Assembly: GCF_030272615.1 (NCBI RefSeq)
Contig: NC_081413.1
Span: forward strand, 604,500,709 to 604,564,708
Origin: Cryptomeria japonica
Taxonomy: Eukaryota > Streptophyta > Pinopsida > Cupressales > Cupressaceae
DNA: 64,000 bases
Direction of reading: 5' to 3'
Shown piece after piece: positions 33,117-43,484 of this stretch. The stretch's first letter is position 1, and each line of letters starts with the position of its first letter. The notes below the pieces were generated by a model, which saw only the letters and a list, made by a program, of their open reading frames with translations, made no database searches and was not told where the DNA came from. The position numbers were made by a program, and so were the translations under genes.

Positions 33117-36100
33117 ATGGCTTCTGCATCTAAAATCCCTTCTAGTTCTACTGAACCTGAGGATGCACCTAAGTTTCTTAAAAAGAAGATGAAATATAAT
33201 GCCCTATCTCAAATTCCCACCGAAGTCATTATCGAAGGTGATGTTTCAGGATATATTGATTTCAAACTAGAAGACCTAGGGTTCCTAGTGATTCATTCCT
33301 AGCCGAGTCTATTATGTGGAGATGATAAGAAGATAAAACCTGAGTACAACACAATAGAGAAGAAAAAATTACATAATGCAGTATACTTTCTCAAAGAATT
33401 TATAGAAGAACACATCAGGATTATCCTTAGTAGGGTTCATGGTGATAATATGTACTTTGAGCGAACCCATTCTGTGAAAGATCACCAAAACCAAAAGGAC
33501 AGAGCTCATCGGTTCTATGAGTGACCAACGGGCAATGACTGTCAATACCATTAAAGATGATTTGGTGAAATATGCATGCATGGTAATCGGGTATAGAATA
33601 TTCTATGCTAGTATAATGAATTCTATCCCAACAGCTATGGTGCATGTCATTTATAGGATGATCAAGGAGAATACAGAATGTGACTTGTGTACCTACATGC
33701 AGAAACAACTCATAGATAACCTAAAATCAATCAAATTGGACAAAACCCTGAGGTTTAAATTTGGTCAACTACTTGTTGGTTTATTTTTCTACTTTCAAGG
33801 ATATTTTCTTTGCGTCAATGATGTTTAATGGTCAATTGACCTACCAGTTTCCAGACAAATAAAGGAAAGTTTGCAAGTAGTGGGAACTGCATATTCGGAG
33901 ACTTTGAACAAATATTTTGATGAGTTCAAACTAAAGATGAACCATAGAATGAGAATATTTGGTGATCTAGTTAAGAAATATGAAGATGACATTTGTTTTA
34001 CAATCAAAATAGATCATTGCATAATGGAAGCAGTCGAACCTAGAGAAGATGTAGTTGAGCCTATAGGGTATGAAGTGGTAAATGATATATTGATAGGGTA
34101 TGCCTCTACCCTACTTGCTTCACCACTAGATCCTAAGAAGAAGAGGATCGGTACTTACTTAGGGAGGATCAAACCTATTGAGGTACCGAAGCAGAAAAAG
34201 AATAAAGCAGTACCATCAGCATTGGCACCGGTTACATTTACTGTTAGTCCTAAAGTGACCAAAAGGTCACCAGCTAAAAAGAAACTAGAGGCTATTGTGG
34301 CAAAGGTATTCGAAAGGAAGAGGAAAACCAAGAATAACTCACCAAATTTAGAAGGCACTAAATTTGAGGTAGAAATGAAAAAGACAGGGCAATAAAGCAA
34401 GAAGATGAAGTCAACTGGTAATGTACCAGCAACCTCTACTTTGGTAAATTTAGATATTTCCTCTTACAAACCTATGACACATTGTCAAAGGACCATAAAG
34501 AATATTAGAAGAAAAGTTCTTGATGATTTAAAAGAATATTTTGATGATTTCAACGATAGTGAAAAGGAGGATGTTGAACAAGAACTTATTAAATATTTAT
34601 GTATTAATGATCGGTCACCTTCTGAAATTAAATTAGTTACTTCTAAAACTTTGTATGATTCTTTGGACAACAAATGGTGCATTTCCATTGAAAAAGAGCA
34701 AGACATTAGGGAGAAAGTTTTTGCTCAATATTTTTTGGATGCCTCTAACTCAAAATTGTTTGAAATTATTGATAAGTACAAAGGTATTTTATTCATGCAA
34801 AGAAGAAGATTTCAGCTACTCAAAGGCAAAACTTCTGAAGTGGAAAAAGACACCCATTTGCAAGTTAAAGCTGTTATCAAAATGCAACAAGTATCCAAAG
34901 CTAATCGGCAGGCTGATCAAGAGTCTGACCTATCCCCAACCAGACCGAATGAAGTCCTTGATAGTTTGGGTGAAAGAATAGAAAAACAAAATGACCCCAT
35001 TGATGTTGATGCACTGGATATTGAGGATATCACTCTAGACAAGGAAAAAGCTAAAAAAGAGAGAATGGAGAAAGAAAAGGACGAGAAAGCGAAAATAGAG
35101 AAATGGGAAAAAGAGAAAGAGAAGAAAGAAAAGAAAGAGAAAGAGCAAGTGAAGAAAGCGAGATAATAAGAGAAGAGGAAGGAAGAAGGAAAGAGGAAGG
35201 AAGAAGAGGAAAAGAAGGAAGAAGAGAAGGAGAAGGAAGAAGAGAAGAAGAGGAAGGAAGAAGAGAAGAAGAAGGAGGAAGCAGAGAAGAAAAAGGAAGA
35301 GGAGAAAAAGAGGCAAGAAGAGAAGAATAAAGAAGAGGAGAAGAGGAGAGTGGAAGAGGAGAAAGTGAAGGCTGCCAAGGTAGCCCAAGACAAAGAAGAA
35401 GAGGAGGAGGAGAAAAGACAAGTGAAGATCAAGGCAAAGGAAGGAGGACAGACTCCTAAGGAAACCAGAGATCAAGCCAAGCAGGTTGATTCCACCGGTC
35501 CCACCAATCTGACTCTTGCCTGTCTAACTCAATCAATTGATGAGACTGAGCTACTATGGAGCATTCAACTAGCGTAGGAGATATTGGAAGAACTAACAAA
35601 AAAGAAAGAACAAGATGTCATTTATTTTGTTGTTGACACCCTTTCTAATCTAATCCCTAGTACTAATCTCCCTACTACCAATTCCTCGCTGGCCAAGCTC
35701 AAACTTCTTTGCATAGTAGTGGATGATCAGGTACAATGTTTGGAAGATGTTGCCCAGGCCACTACAAAGAAAAACCATGAAAAGGCACTCAAAGTTGCCT
35801 TAGTAAAGAAAATGGATGAAGATAGGACACGACTGCTTAAGAAAAAAGAGTATAGAAGTTCATCTATGGGTGAAGGTAACCTACTCTTGAGTAAAATCTA
35901 CCAACCTCACCTATTTTGTGAAGATGCTCTAAAACAAAAGACTCAACTCCAATCAGAGTTACAGAAATATATCAGCAAGTTCAAATTGCCCTATGATTTG
36001 TTCACAATATATGGACAAACTATTCATACTCACTAGCATCAGATTACAAATCTTGACTTAGAGATCTGCAATCGGAATCGAGATCTACAGGAGCTCTAGT

Positions 36101-36330
36101 TGCTCCTATTGCCAAAATTGCAAGTTCTTCAGAAGTGCTTCCTGAACTTGGAGGCTATTACTGTGACATGTGAGAATATAACCATTGATGCAATGGAAGA
36201 ATTAGCCTTCCAGATGAAGACCGAGAGTGAAATTACTACCTCACTTCTTGAGTCATGGTCCTCGGACATGAAGAATTTTATGCAAAAATTTAAATCTCTT
36301 TTTGAGAAGGTTTACTCCTTATTGTCATGA
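33117..36330 (+). pseudogene. Cop5 ORF2: about 1070-codon protein of unknown function, Lys/Glu-rich centre
   Basis: Begins MASASKIPSSSTEPEDAPKF. A 1-bp frameshift lies near 33475; after that a single frame runs to TGA 36328 with stops at 33826 and 34393 (TAA), 35164 (TAATAA), and 35575, 36034 and 36097 (TAG). The N-terminal 250 residues look globular (GYIDFKLEDLGFLVIHS, RAMTVNTIKDDLVKYACM, YRIFYASIMNSIPTAMVH). Then come a basic Pro/Lys region, a helical region (34405-34980), an almost pure Lys/Glu/Arg stretch (about 35040-35440) and a helical tail. No enzyme motif was recognised. The maintained frame suggests it was once translated. Confidence 0.65.
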
Positions 36331-36581
36331 ACATATACTCTATTTTCATATTATGCCAAAAAGGGGAATATTTTGCATTACTTTGTCATTGTTGGCAAAG
36401 GGGGAGTACATTAAAATTTTGGCGAGTATTAACATTTCATGCACATACTTGTAATTTTTGTAAAGGGACTAGTGTATATGCTTAGGGGGAGTAATTTTGA
36501 ATATGGCATCTATTTTTGTTTTGTAAGCACTTAGATGTCAAAATTTTCCTAAGTGTTTCCATCAATGCCAAAGGGGGAGAT
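36331..36581 (+). other. Cop5 3' UTR with repeated polypurine-like blocks
   Basis: Contains AAAAAGGGGAATATT (36358), CAAAGGGGGAGTA (about 36397), TTAGGGGGAGTAATTT (36481) and the terminal CAAAGGGGGAGAT (36569-36581) directly before the 3' LTR. Confidence 0.75.
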
Positions 36582-37718
36582 TATTGGTATTTTGATGATG
36601 ATTAGTTGTGATTGTCATTGATGGACACACACTTATTTGATGTATGAGTTATTCTGAACCGGTATTTGTTCCAACCAGTATTATATGTCATTAAATGTAT
36701 AGTCTTTGTTTGTTGAAGACTATCAGTGTTTTGCAGAAGATGCTTACTGGTCACAACATGACCGAAGACCCCAAGTGGTATAAAGATCTCAAGTGGAATG
36801 AAGACCCTGAGTGGTAGTTAATCTTTTGATCGGAACACTACACTCTAATTTTCTAGTCTTCATTTGTCAGTCGGTAATCGATATATTGTATTAAACTGGT
36901 ATAATTGTAATGTGTGATGAGTTATCATCCACCGACACTTTGGTGGTATTTCTGTATCATGTTACCAAATGTGTCTAGATGCACTGTACCTAGGAAATTG
37001 TAGTCTAATCTTATTGGATTGAGATGAAATCAAGTTCCTATATGAGGACATCATGTCTAGGGTTTTAAACAAGTTGTTGTGTGCGAATGTTGGAAAGAAG
37101 ATTAGGCTTGTGCGAGAAAAGGTCTCTCACAACAAAGAGAGTGCAAAATATAGAAGACTGAAGTAATGCTAGAATGCATTAACAGGGAGTTGTCAAGGAT
37201 CTAATCAAGCATTTTGTGTTACTGTCTAGATCATTCACTTGTTCATGACTAATATCTTTGATAAGTCTGAAACACTTAACCGGGTAGGCCCAGCCAAGCC
37301 TATTGTAAATCCTCTAACAAGATGGTTCACAGTTGTGGATCTGAAATCCTCTAACAGGGTATTCTTTAGTAGGACTTATCTTGCAACAAAGATCTATATT
37401 CCTAACAGGATCTATTCTGGTGAAGAACATTGTAAGGCCTTAACCGGTCTAACCTTAACCGGTCTGGTTACTATTCTGCAGATAGTTGACTTGTGAGTTT
37501 TACTCACCATGGTTTTTTCCCATTTGGGTTTCCACGTCAAAACATCTTGTGTTATGGTGACTATGCTTCTATGGGTGATTGCTTTATTTTCTATTTGTCT
37601 TGTTTATGTTTTAACCGGTTTATTATTTAATCTGCTACATTGGTCTGCAGTTAAACTACTTAAAATATTATTTAAGTTTTTGGGTATACTAATTCACCAC
37701 CCCTCTTAGTATTCATCA
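36582..37718 (+). repeat. Cop5 3' LTR (1137 bp)
   Basis: Starts TATTGGTATTTTGATG (first G mutated to A relative to the 5' LTR) and ends TATTCATCA. It is followed by TACAT (37719-37723). Confidence 0.92.
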
Positions 37719-37723
37719 TACAT

Positions 37724-37741
37724 TTTGCCCCTCTTTGAGAC
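37724..37741 (-). other. Gyp1 polypurine tract
   Basis: Sense GTCTCAAAGAGGGGCAAA next to the LTR start TGTAGTCAC. The equivalent in Gyp3 (55063-55081) is CTCAAAGAGGGACAAAA before TGTCGACACC, which supports both. Confidence 0.8.
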
Positions 37742-39068
37742 GGTGCAGTTTATCATGTCATTTCAAAGAAAGAAAAATAGGTGTGAATAAATATGCCCCA
37801 TAGATGTTAATTTAGTGGATGGTATGCCCCTTCAAGAGATGGGCCAATTTTTTTTTTGAAAAATCAGACAATCTCTCAAAAAAGAATGAGAAGTGGAGGG
37901 GAGGTAGAAGAGAAGAATTTAGCAATAATGATGAAAGAAATGGGAGAAGATGGAGGTAAAACAGAGAAAGGGGAAACCAGTGAGTACCCTTAGGTCATGC
38001 TGGAGATACGGTACAAATGCGGTGTTTGTGCTTTTGATTGATTCTATACAATTGATCAAAATTGGTTGGACAATCTGGTGCAATTAGTTAGATTGCCCCA
38101 ATCGAGTCAAACCATGACAGTTGATGTTAGTTGTTCGCTTGGACAGGATAAAGTCTAAGTAAGTGAATCAAAGTGACCTGTTGTGACTTAGATAATTGAT
38201 GTAAATGTCCGATGAAGCCAAGGTATCTGATGCAAAATACTCATTGAGACTTAGACAATTGATGTAATTGCCCGTTATAATTATGTTGGATTGATTAAGC
38301 AATTGATAGTGTGTGCATGCGATGGATGTTTGTGGTGAATCATAGCAGCCCCGTTGAGACTAGGTCATTATGATAAATGCTTGTTGTAGTCTAGGTTTGC
38401 CATAATTGATTACCTATTGAGACCCAAACATACTTGATCAGAGTATTGGTTGATAGTCGAGGTGTGTGTGAGTTGATGGACCTGTGTAGACAGAGTAGTT
38501 GGCTTGATGGGGTTGATGGGAACCGATGAAGGGATTATGATGAGGACCTAGATGGGGAGGGTGAGGGGGGATTCGATGTTAGATAGAAGATATGGAGGAC
38601 CTAGGACCCATTCCTATGGAAGAAGATCAAAAAAATATAGTATGCATCCATTATCATTACTATGTATGAATGATATACAACTATTATGAATGTATGGACA
38701 GATGGAATGCAATAGAATGCAATATATATAGATGAGATGGAATGATGATCCATAGTGCTTTATTTTTCATCATTGAGCATGGTAGTATCAATCTTGGATG
38801 AGGCAGTAGGAACCAAGTTTGGAGCTTTGTACCTGTAAGCAAGCAATGTAGATAAAAAATGATGGACCCTCCATTTTGGTTCATGTGTAGATGGTCGAGG
38901 TATACATTGTAGTCAGTAAGCCATAGTGATCCATGACTAGATTTTTGCATATGATCACGTAGCCTAGTGAACTTCCCATGTAGACACCATTAGTACATGC
39001 CCCAAAACTTCATTGGAACAATTCACAGACAATAAACAAAATGATACCTAGGAACCATCCTGGCTACT
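37742..39068 (-). other. Gyp1 3' untranslated region
   Basis: About 1.3 kb between the integrase end and the polypurine tract. Only short, non-conserved frames. No PMD-type ORF like that of Gyp2/Gyp3 is visible. Confidence 0.5.
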
Positions 39069-40360
39069 CTAATCACTTATGGATATCCCAAAGTAGCATA
39101 GGAACCTGATATAAATGAATAAATAACTTATCAAACCGACCAAGTACTTGATAACATATGGACCCAACCATTTTGATTCAAACTTTCCCTTAAGTTCTCT
39201 ATTTGGTTGGTTACGAGGATTCTCTCTGAGAACAAGATCACCTACCTCACACGTACAAGGTTTAACTAGATGATTATAGCTTCTACTCATGCACTGCTGA
39301 TAGGCTTTGAGGTGGTTGTATGCAGCTTGTCACCTTTCATCAAGTAGTTCCAAGTCTTGAAGACGGGAGACTTGGTATGCTTCATCATCTATTAGATTAT
39401 GCAAGGAAACCTGTAGTGATGGTATCTCAACCTCAATAGGAAGAATGTCTTCTGCACCATAGACTAGTGAGTAGGGAGTTGTGCTTGTAGGGGTTTGAAT
39501 GCTAGTTCAATATGCCCATACTATTAGATTTAATTGAATGTGCCAATCATGGCTAGCCTCATTGACTATCTTCTTGAGGATTCTCAATATGTTTTTGTTT
39601 GATGCTTTGGCTTAACCATTGCCTTGTGAGTAATAGGGAGTGGAAAAGTAGTGTTGGATGTGAAACTTCTCACAGAGCTCACGGACATCCTGATTTTTGA
39701 AAGTAAGTCTGTTATTTGTGATGATGGACATGGGTACACCATACCGGAAGATAATGTAATTAAGGATGAATGAGGCGATCTGCTTACCAATGACTTGGGT
39801 AATTCGAACAACTTCGATCCACTTTGTGAAGTATTCAATGGCGGTAATGATAATTTTATCATCGTTAGATGAAGATAGGTGAATTTTACCCACAAGGTCA
39901 AGTCCCCATTGACAAAAGGGCCATGGTGTTGTGATTCATTGCAATTCCTATGCTAGTGCATGTATCAAGTCTTCATGAACTTGGCACTTCTTGCACTTTC
40001 TAACAAAATAGTAGGAGTCTATTTCCATGGATGGCCAATAGTATCTAGCGCGCATGATCTTCTTTTCTAAGGAAGGACCACTTGAATGAGTCCCACAAAC
40101 TCCTTCATGTACCTCTTCCAAGGCCTTTGTTGTCTCACCCTATTCCAAACATCGAAGGAGAGTACCATCAAGACCGTGTCGATATAGGGCTTCAGCAATG
40201 ATGGTGTATCGAGCAGTTTGTCAGATGAAGGTTTTGTGTTGGTTATTTGATTGGTTAGGAGGAAGTGTGTGATCACGAAGGTAGGTGTAGAACTCACTGT
40301 ACCATGGGGATTTAGAACTGACAAGGCAACATATCATCTCATATTTGGGGATATCATACG
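39069..40360 (-). pseudogene. Gyp1 integrase (broken)
   Basis: Zinc-binding H2C2 region (EEVHEGVCGTHSSG ... CKKCQVHEDL, about 40130-39980), core domain with DLVGKIHLSSSNDDK and ITAIEYFTKWIEV (about 39900-39830), IITNNRLTFKNQ where the second catalytic Asp appears as Asn (ITDN to ITNN), FSTPYYSQGNG*A with TAG in the Glu-motif region, and the C-terminal GPY/F-type module (EVGDLVLRENPRNQPNRELKG ... WLGPYVIKYL, 39069-39245). Frame differs from the RT part because of a frameshift near 40570. Confidence 0.85.
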
Positions 40361-40373
40361 TGGGAATCCAAAG

Positions 40374-40875
40374 CTATTCTACCAAGAACTCATAGTGTGT
40401 TGAATTTTGTGGAAGGTCTAGGAGAGATGCAATGTTAACCATAGCATCACCAGCTCGATTCTGATCTTTGGGTATCTGCTCAAAGGTGATAGTTGTAAAT
40501 GATGCTTTTAAATTGTCCACCATTTTCTTGTACGACATGAGATTATCATCCTTGGTCTGATATTTGTTAGATGACAAGTTGGGAGTCACTATATATCTAT
40601 AGCTCTTTTAGTTTCCATTGTATGGCTAGTCTGAGTCCTGTGATCAAGGCATCATACTCTAAAATGTTTTTTGTACATGGAAAAGATAGCATGTAAGACT
40701 TCGGGATGTTGTCACCTTGAGGTGTAATGAAAAGAATGTCTGCCCCTGAACCATGTCTAGTATATGAGCCATCAAAGTATAACTTCCAAGGTTGTGTTGT
40801 TGTGTTCATGAAGATCTCTTCATCTGGGAAGTTAGAAAAAAGAGGATGATTGCCTATGAGGGGTGCATCGACCAA
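40374..40875 (-). pseudogene. Gyp1 second RNase H (Tat-type extra RNase H)
   Basis: WKLYFDGSYTRHGSGADILF begins an RVT_3-like RNase H (first Asp in YFDGS), followed by EYDALITGLRLAIQWKLKEL, then YSDSQLV and, after a frameshift near 40570, YQTKDDNLMSYKKMVDNL and IPKDQNRAGDAMVNIAS. A second RNase H between the first RNase H and integrase is a known mark of the Tat gypsy lineage. In-frame TAGs are present (KEL*IYSDS). Confidence 0.85.
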
Positions 40876-42303
40876 CTAATCGGCAATAACTTTCCCCTTG
40901 ATAGCCTTATGGTCCACATACTCAATGTAAAACTCACTCAAAATCATCACCCATTTGGCCAAGTGGCCTATCAATGTTGCTTTGTTCATTAAGTACTTTA
41001 GTGGATTGATCTTTGCAATGAGTTTTACTTTATGTGTTAACAGGTAGTCCCTCATTTTAGTGGCTGCCAAGATTACTGCTAGACAATCTCGCTCAATAGG
41101 TGTGTAATTGAATTCATACCCAACCAGTGTGCGAGAGATGTAGTAAACTGCACACTCTTTCCCTTTTGCATTGTGTTGTGCTAGTAGTACTCCTAATGTC
41201 ATATTGGTAGCTGAAATATATAGCAATAGAGGTCTACCTAGATATGGTGGGATCAGAAATGGTGTATTCATGAGATAGTCCTTAAGAATTTGGATTGCTT
41301 GTTGGCATCTAGCATCCCATTGAAAGCGGATGTGTTTGTGTAACAAATGTGTAAAGGGATGACACTTATCTGCTAGTTGTGCAATGAATCTTTGAATTGA
41401 TTGTAGGCGCCCTTGTAGTGTCCTTAACTGACTGATGTTCTTAGGAGGTGGCATGTCCATGATTGCTTTGACCTTTGTCGGATCGACCTCAATGCCTTTG
41501 CTTGAGATGATGTATCCTAGAAGCTTCCCCGAGGTTACTCAGAAGACACATTTCTTTGGATTAAGTCGAACATGATATTGTTCTAGTTTGTCAAAGATTT
41601 TCTCTAATATTGCAAGATGACCTTCTCTTGTTAATGATTTTGCCAGTAAGTCATCAACATAATCCTCCATTATGGTATGCATCATATCATGAAAGATGGT
41701 GGTCATTTCTCTTTGATAGGTCACCCCTGCATTCTTTAGACCAAAAGGCATCACATTCCAACAGTATGTTCCCCATGGACATGTGAATGCAGTCTTATGC
41801 TGATCTTCTGGTGCGATCTTTATCTGGTTGTACCCTAAAAAGACATCCATGAGAGAAAACATGGCGTGTCTTGCTGTTAGGTCCATGATCATGTCAATGT
41901 TTGGTAGGGGGAATTCATCTTTAGGACATGCCTTGTTTAGATCTCTGAAGTCAGTACAGATACAGATGCCCCCATTTGGTTTTTTGATAGGTACAATGTT
42001 GGAGATCCAATCTGCATAATCGATTGGTCGGATGAAACCAATATCCAAGAGTTTCTTAAGTTCTTCTTTGTCTAGTACAATAATTTGGGGGTGCATCTAG
42101 TGAAGCTTCTATTTTACCGGTTTAGCTCCTTCTGCCATGGTGAGGTGATGCATGACCAAATCAAGATCTAGACTCGACATGTCTACATATGACCATGCGA
42201 AGTTGATCTGACACTTTTGGAAGATTTCTACAAACTTAGGTTGTTCCTCTAGAGTTAAAAGAGATGCCAGATGTATGTGGTGAGGAGTCTTAGGGGTCCC
42301 CAC
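40876..42303 (-). pseudogene. Gyp1 reverse transcriptase and first RNase H
   Basis: RT of gypsy type: IDYADWISNIVPIKKPNGG, CTDFRDLNKACPKDEFPLP, FSLMDVFLGYNQIKIAPED, TAFTCPWGTYCWNVMPFGLK, catalytic DYVDDLLAKS (about 41655), then RNase H with LYISATNMTLGVLLAQ, VYYISRTLVGYEFNYTPIER and YLLTHKVKLIAK. One frame with stops near 42106, 41536 and 40873. The RT core itself (41539-42096) is open. Confidence 0.92.
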
Positions 42304-42670
42304 ATTGAATTCTTTTGTTTCCTTGATGAGGATCGTTGATCATTCCTGATTTGTATTGGAGGGGAGGATGTCAAACCTTTCATCCTTAGGCACCTCAGAG
42401 AGGTTTTCACCATCGGATACACTCTTTCTTTTTAACTTTTTAGGATCAAATAGTGCCACAGTATGGTTTTCACTGGAAGATCCATGTTTTATTATGATTA
42501 TTTTGTAGCTAAAAGGTTTGGCATCCGCCCCAAAGTATGTTGCACTATTAAGTTCGATGGCAAATCCAGCTTTGTGATCCCTTCTTGGTATGTTATCCCA
42601 TGGTTCCAAAAAGTCAATGATCACCTCATTGTTTCAGAATTGGTCAAGGCATGGGGGATTAGGTTGGTTC
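42304..42670 (-). pseudogene. Gyp1 pol linker upstream of RT (truncated by Gyp2)
   Basis: Same frame as RT: VIIDFLEPWDNIPRRDHKAG, VALFDPKKLKRKSVSDGE, typical of the protease-RT linker in Tat elements. It ends abruptly at 42670 where TGTAGACACC of the Gyp2 LTR starts. Confidence 0.7.
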
Positions 42671-43484
42671 TGTAGACACCTAAAATTGTCATGTCTAATT
42701 AAATAAATATCTTTATTTATTTAATTATTTTAAGCCTAATTCTTCTATTAATTAAATGAATCTTTATTTAGTTAATTAATTCAATTATCCTCTTCTAGCC
42801 TTATTTCTCATTTAAATAAATACATTTATTTATTTAAAAATCCTTTTTACTAAAAAATAACCTTTTTCCTAAATTAAATAAATATCTTATTTATTTAATT
42901 GATCCCACTTCCTCTATTAATTAAATAAATCTTTATTTATTTAATTAATTCATTAGCCTTTTCCACCTATGACACATGTCATTCATCTCTTAACTCCTAC
43001 ACTACCTACCCTCTCACTATTTTCTTATTTCTTTTACCTACCCTCTAATCATAGCCGACCATTTATCTCTTACACCTCTTATTCTTATCCCTCCATTTCA
43101 TATAGTGTCTTCTACATAAGGAGATGCTTCCTTCATTATCAACCCTAATCAATCTATTCAACTAATCAATCTTTGAAGCCTTCTAGCATTGGAACTTTCA
43201 TATGCGATCTAGCTATCAACCACATTTCCATTCTTTGTTGAGCTCTTGTGCACACATAAAATCTGAGAGCAAATATATCAAGCAAGATCAATGGAGATAG
43301 GAAGAATGGAGATCCAAACACTATTGGACATGTGATGGTATAATCTTTGTGATTTCATTTGATTTACATTGTCTTAGGTAATCTTCATATGTTATGGTGG
43401 ATATTTGTTGTTGTTAGGCTCGAGTTTCATGGTTGAATTCATTTAGTCTTTCAATATTGTTGTTATCCACTTTCACCATAAAAA
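42671..43484 (+). repeat. Gyp2 5' LTR (about 814 bp)
   Basis: Starts TGTAGACACCTAAAATTGTC; the first 290 bp are repeated AATTAAATAAAT-type blocks. A TATA-like CTACATAAGG lies near 43112. It aligns in reverse with the Gyp3 LTR (54280-55062), including CATATGCGATC and TGTGTGCACAAGAGCTCAAC on the other strand. The end is placed by this alignment near ...CACCATAAAAA and is uncertain by a few bases. Confidence 0.82.

Larger units (their letters stand above)
30195..37718 (+). mobile_element. Cop5: non-autonomous LTR retrotransposon with two ORFs and no pol (7524 bp)
   Basis: Complete boundaries: TACAT duplication (30190-30194 and 37719-37723), LTRs of 1139 and 1137 bp with copia-type ends and boxes, tRNA-Met-like primer site and GGGGGAGAT polypurine tract. 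Inside are a gag-like ORF1 and a very long ORF2, but no protease, integrase, RT or RNase H motif in any frame I examined. LTR divergence is roughly 10% by eye, much older than Cop4. It would need enzymes from a related copia element. Confidence 0.92.
37719..42670 (-). mobile_element. Gyp1: Ty3/gypsy element of the Tat type, internal part
   Basis: Minus strand. From high coordinates: protease-RT linker, RT, RNase H, second RNase H, integrase, 3' UTR, polypurine tract, then the 3' LTR (split off by Cop5 at 30193). RT-RH-INT order plus the second RNase H identifies a Tat-lineage gypsy element. Its gag and 5' LTR are cut off at 42670, where the Gyp2 LTR begins. Confidence 0.9.

Noticed and set aside
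34917-35475. Minus-strand frames rich in Ser/Phe/Leu opposite Cop5 ORF2 that resemble membrane proteins
   Set aside because: They are the antisense shadow of the purine-rich Lys/Glu codons; composition alone makes them hydrophobic.
42671-42960. Repeated AATTAAATAAAT blocks as a possible origin or matrix-attachment region
   Set aside because: They are a constant part of the Gyp LTR starts (also 29860-30190 and 54790-55045) and need no separate explanation; matrix attachment cannot be judged from this.
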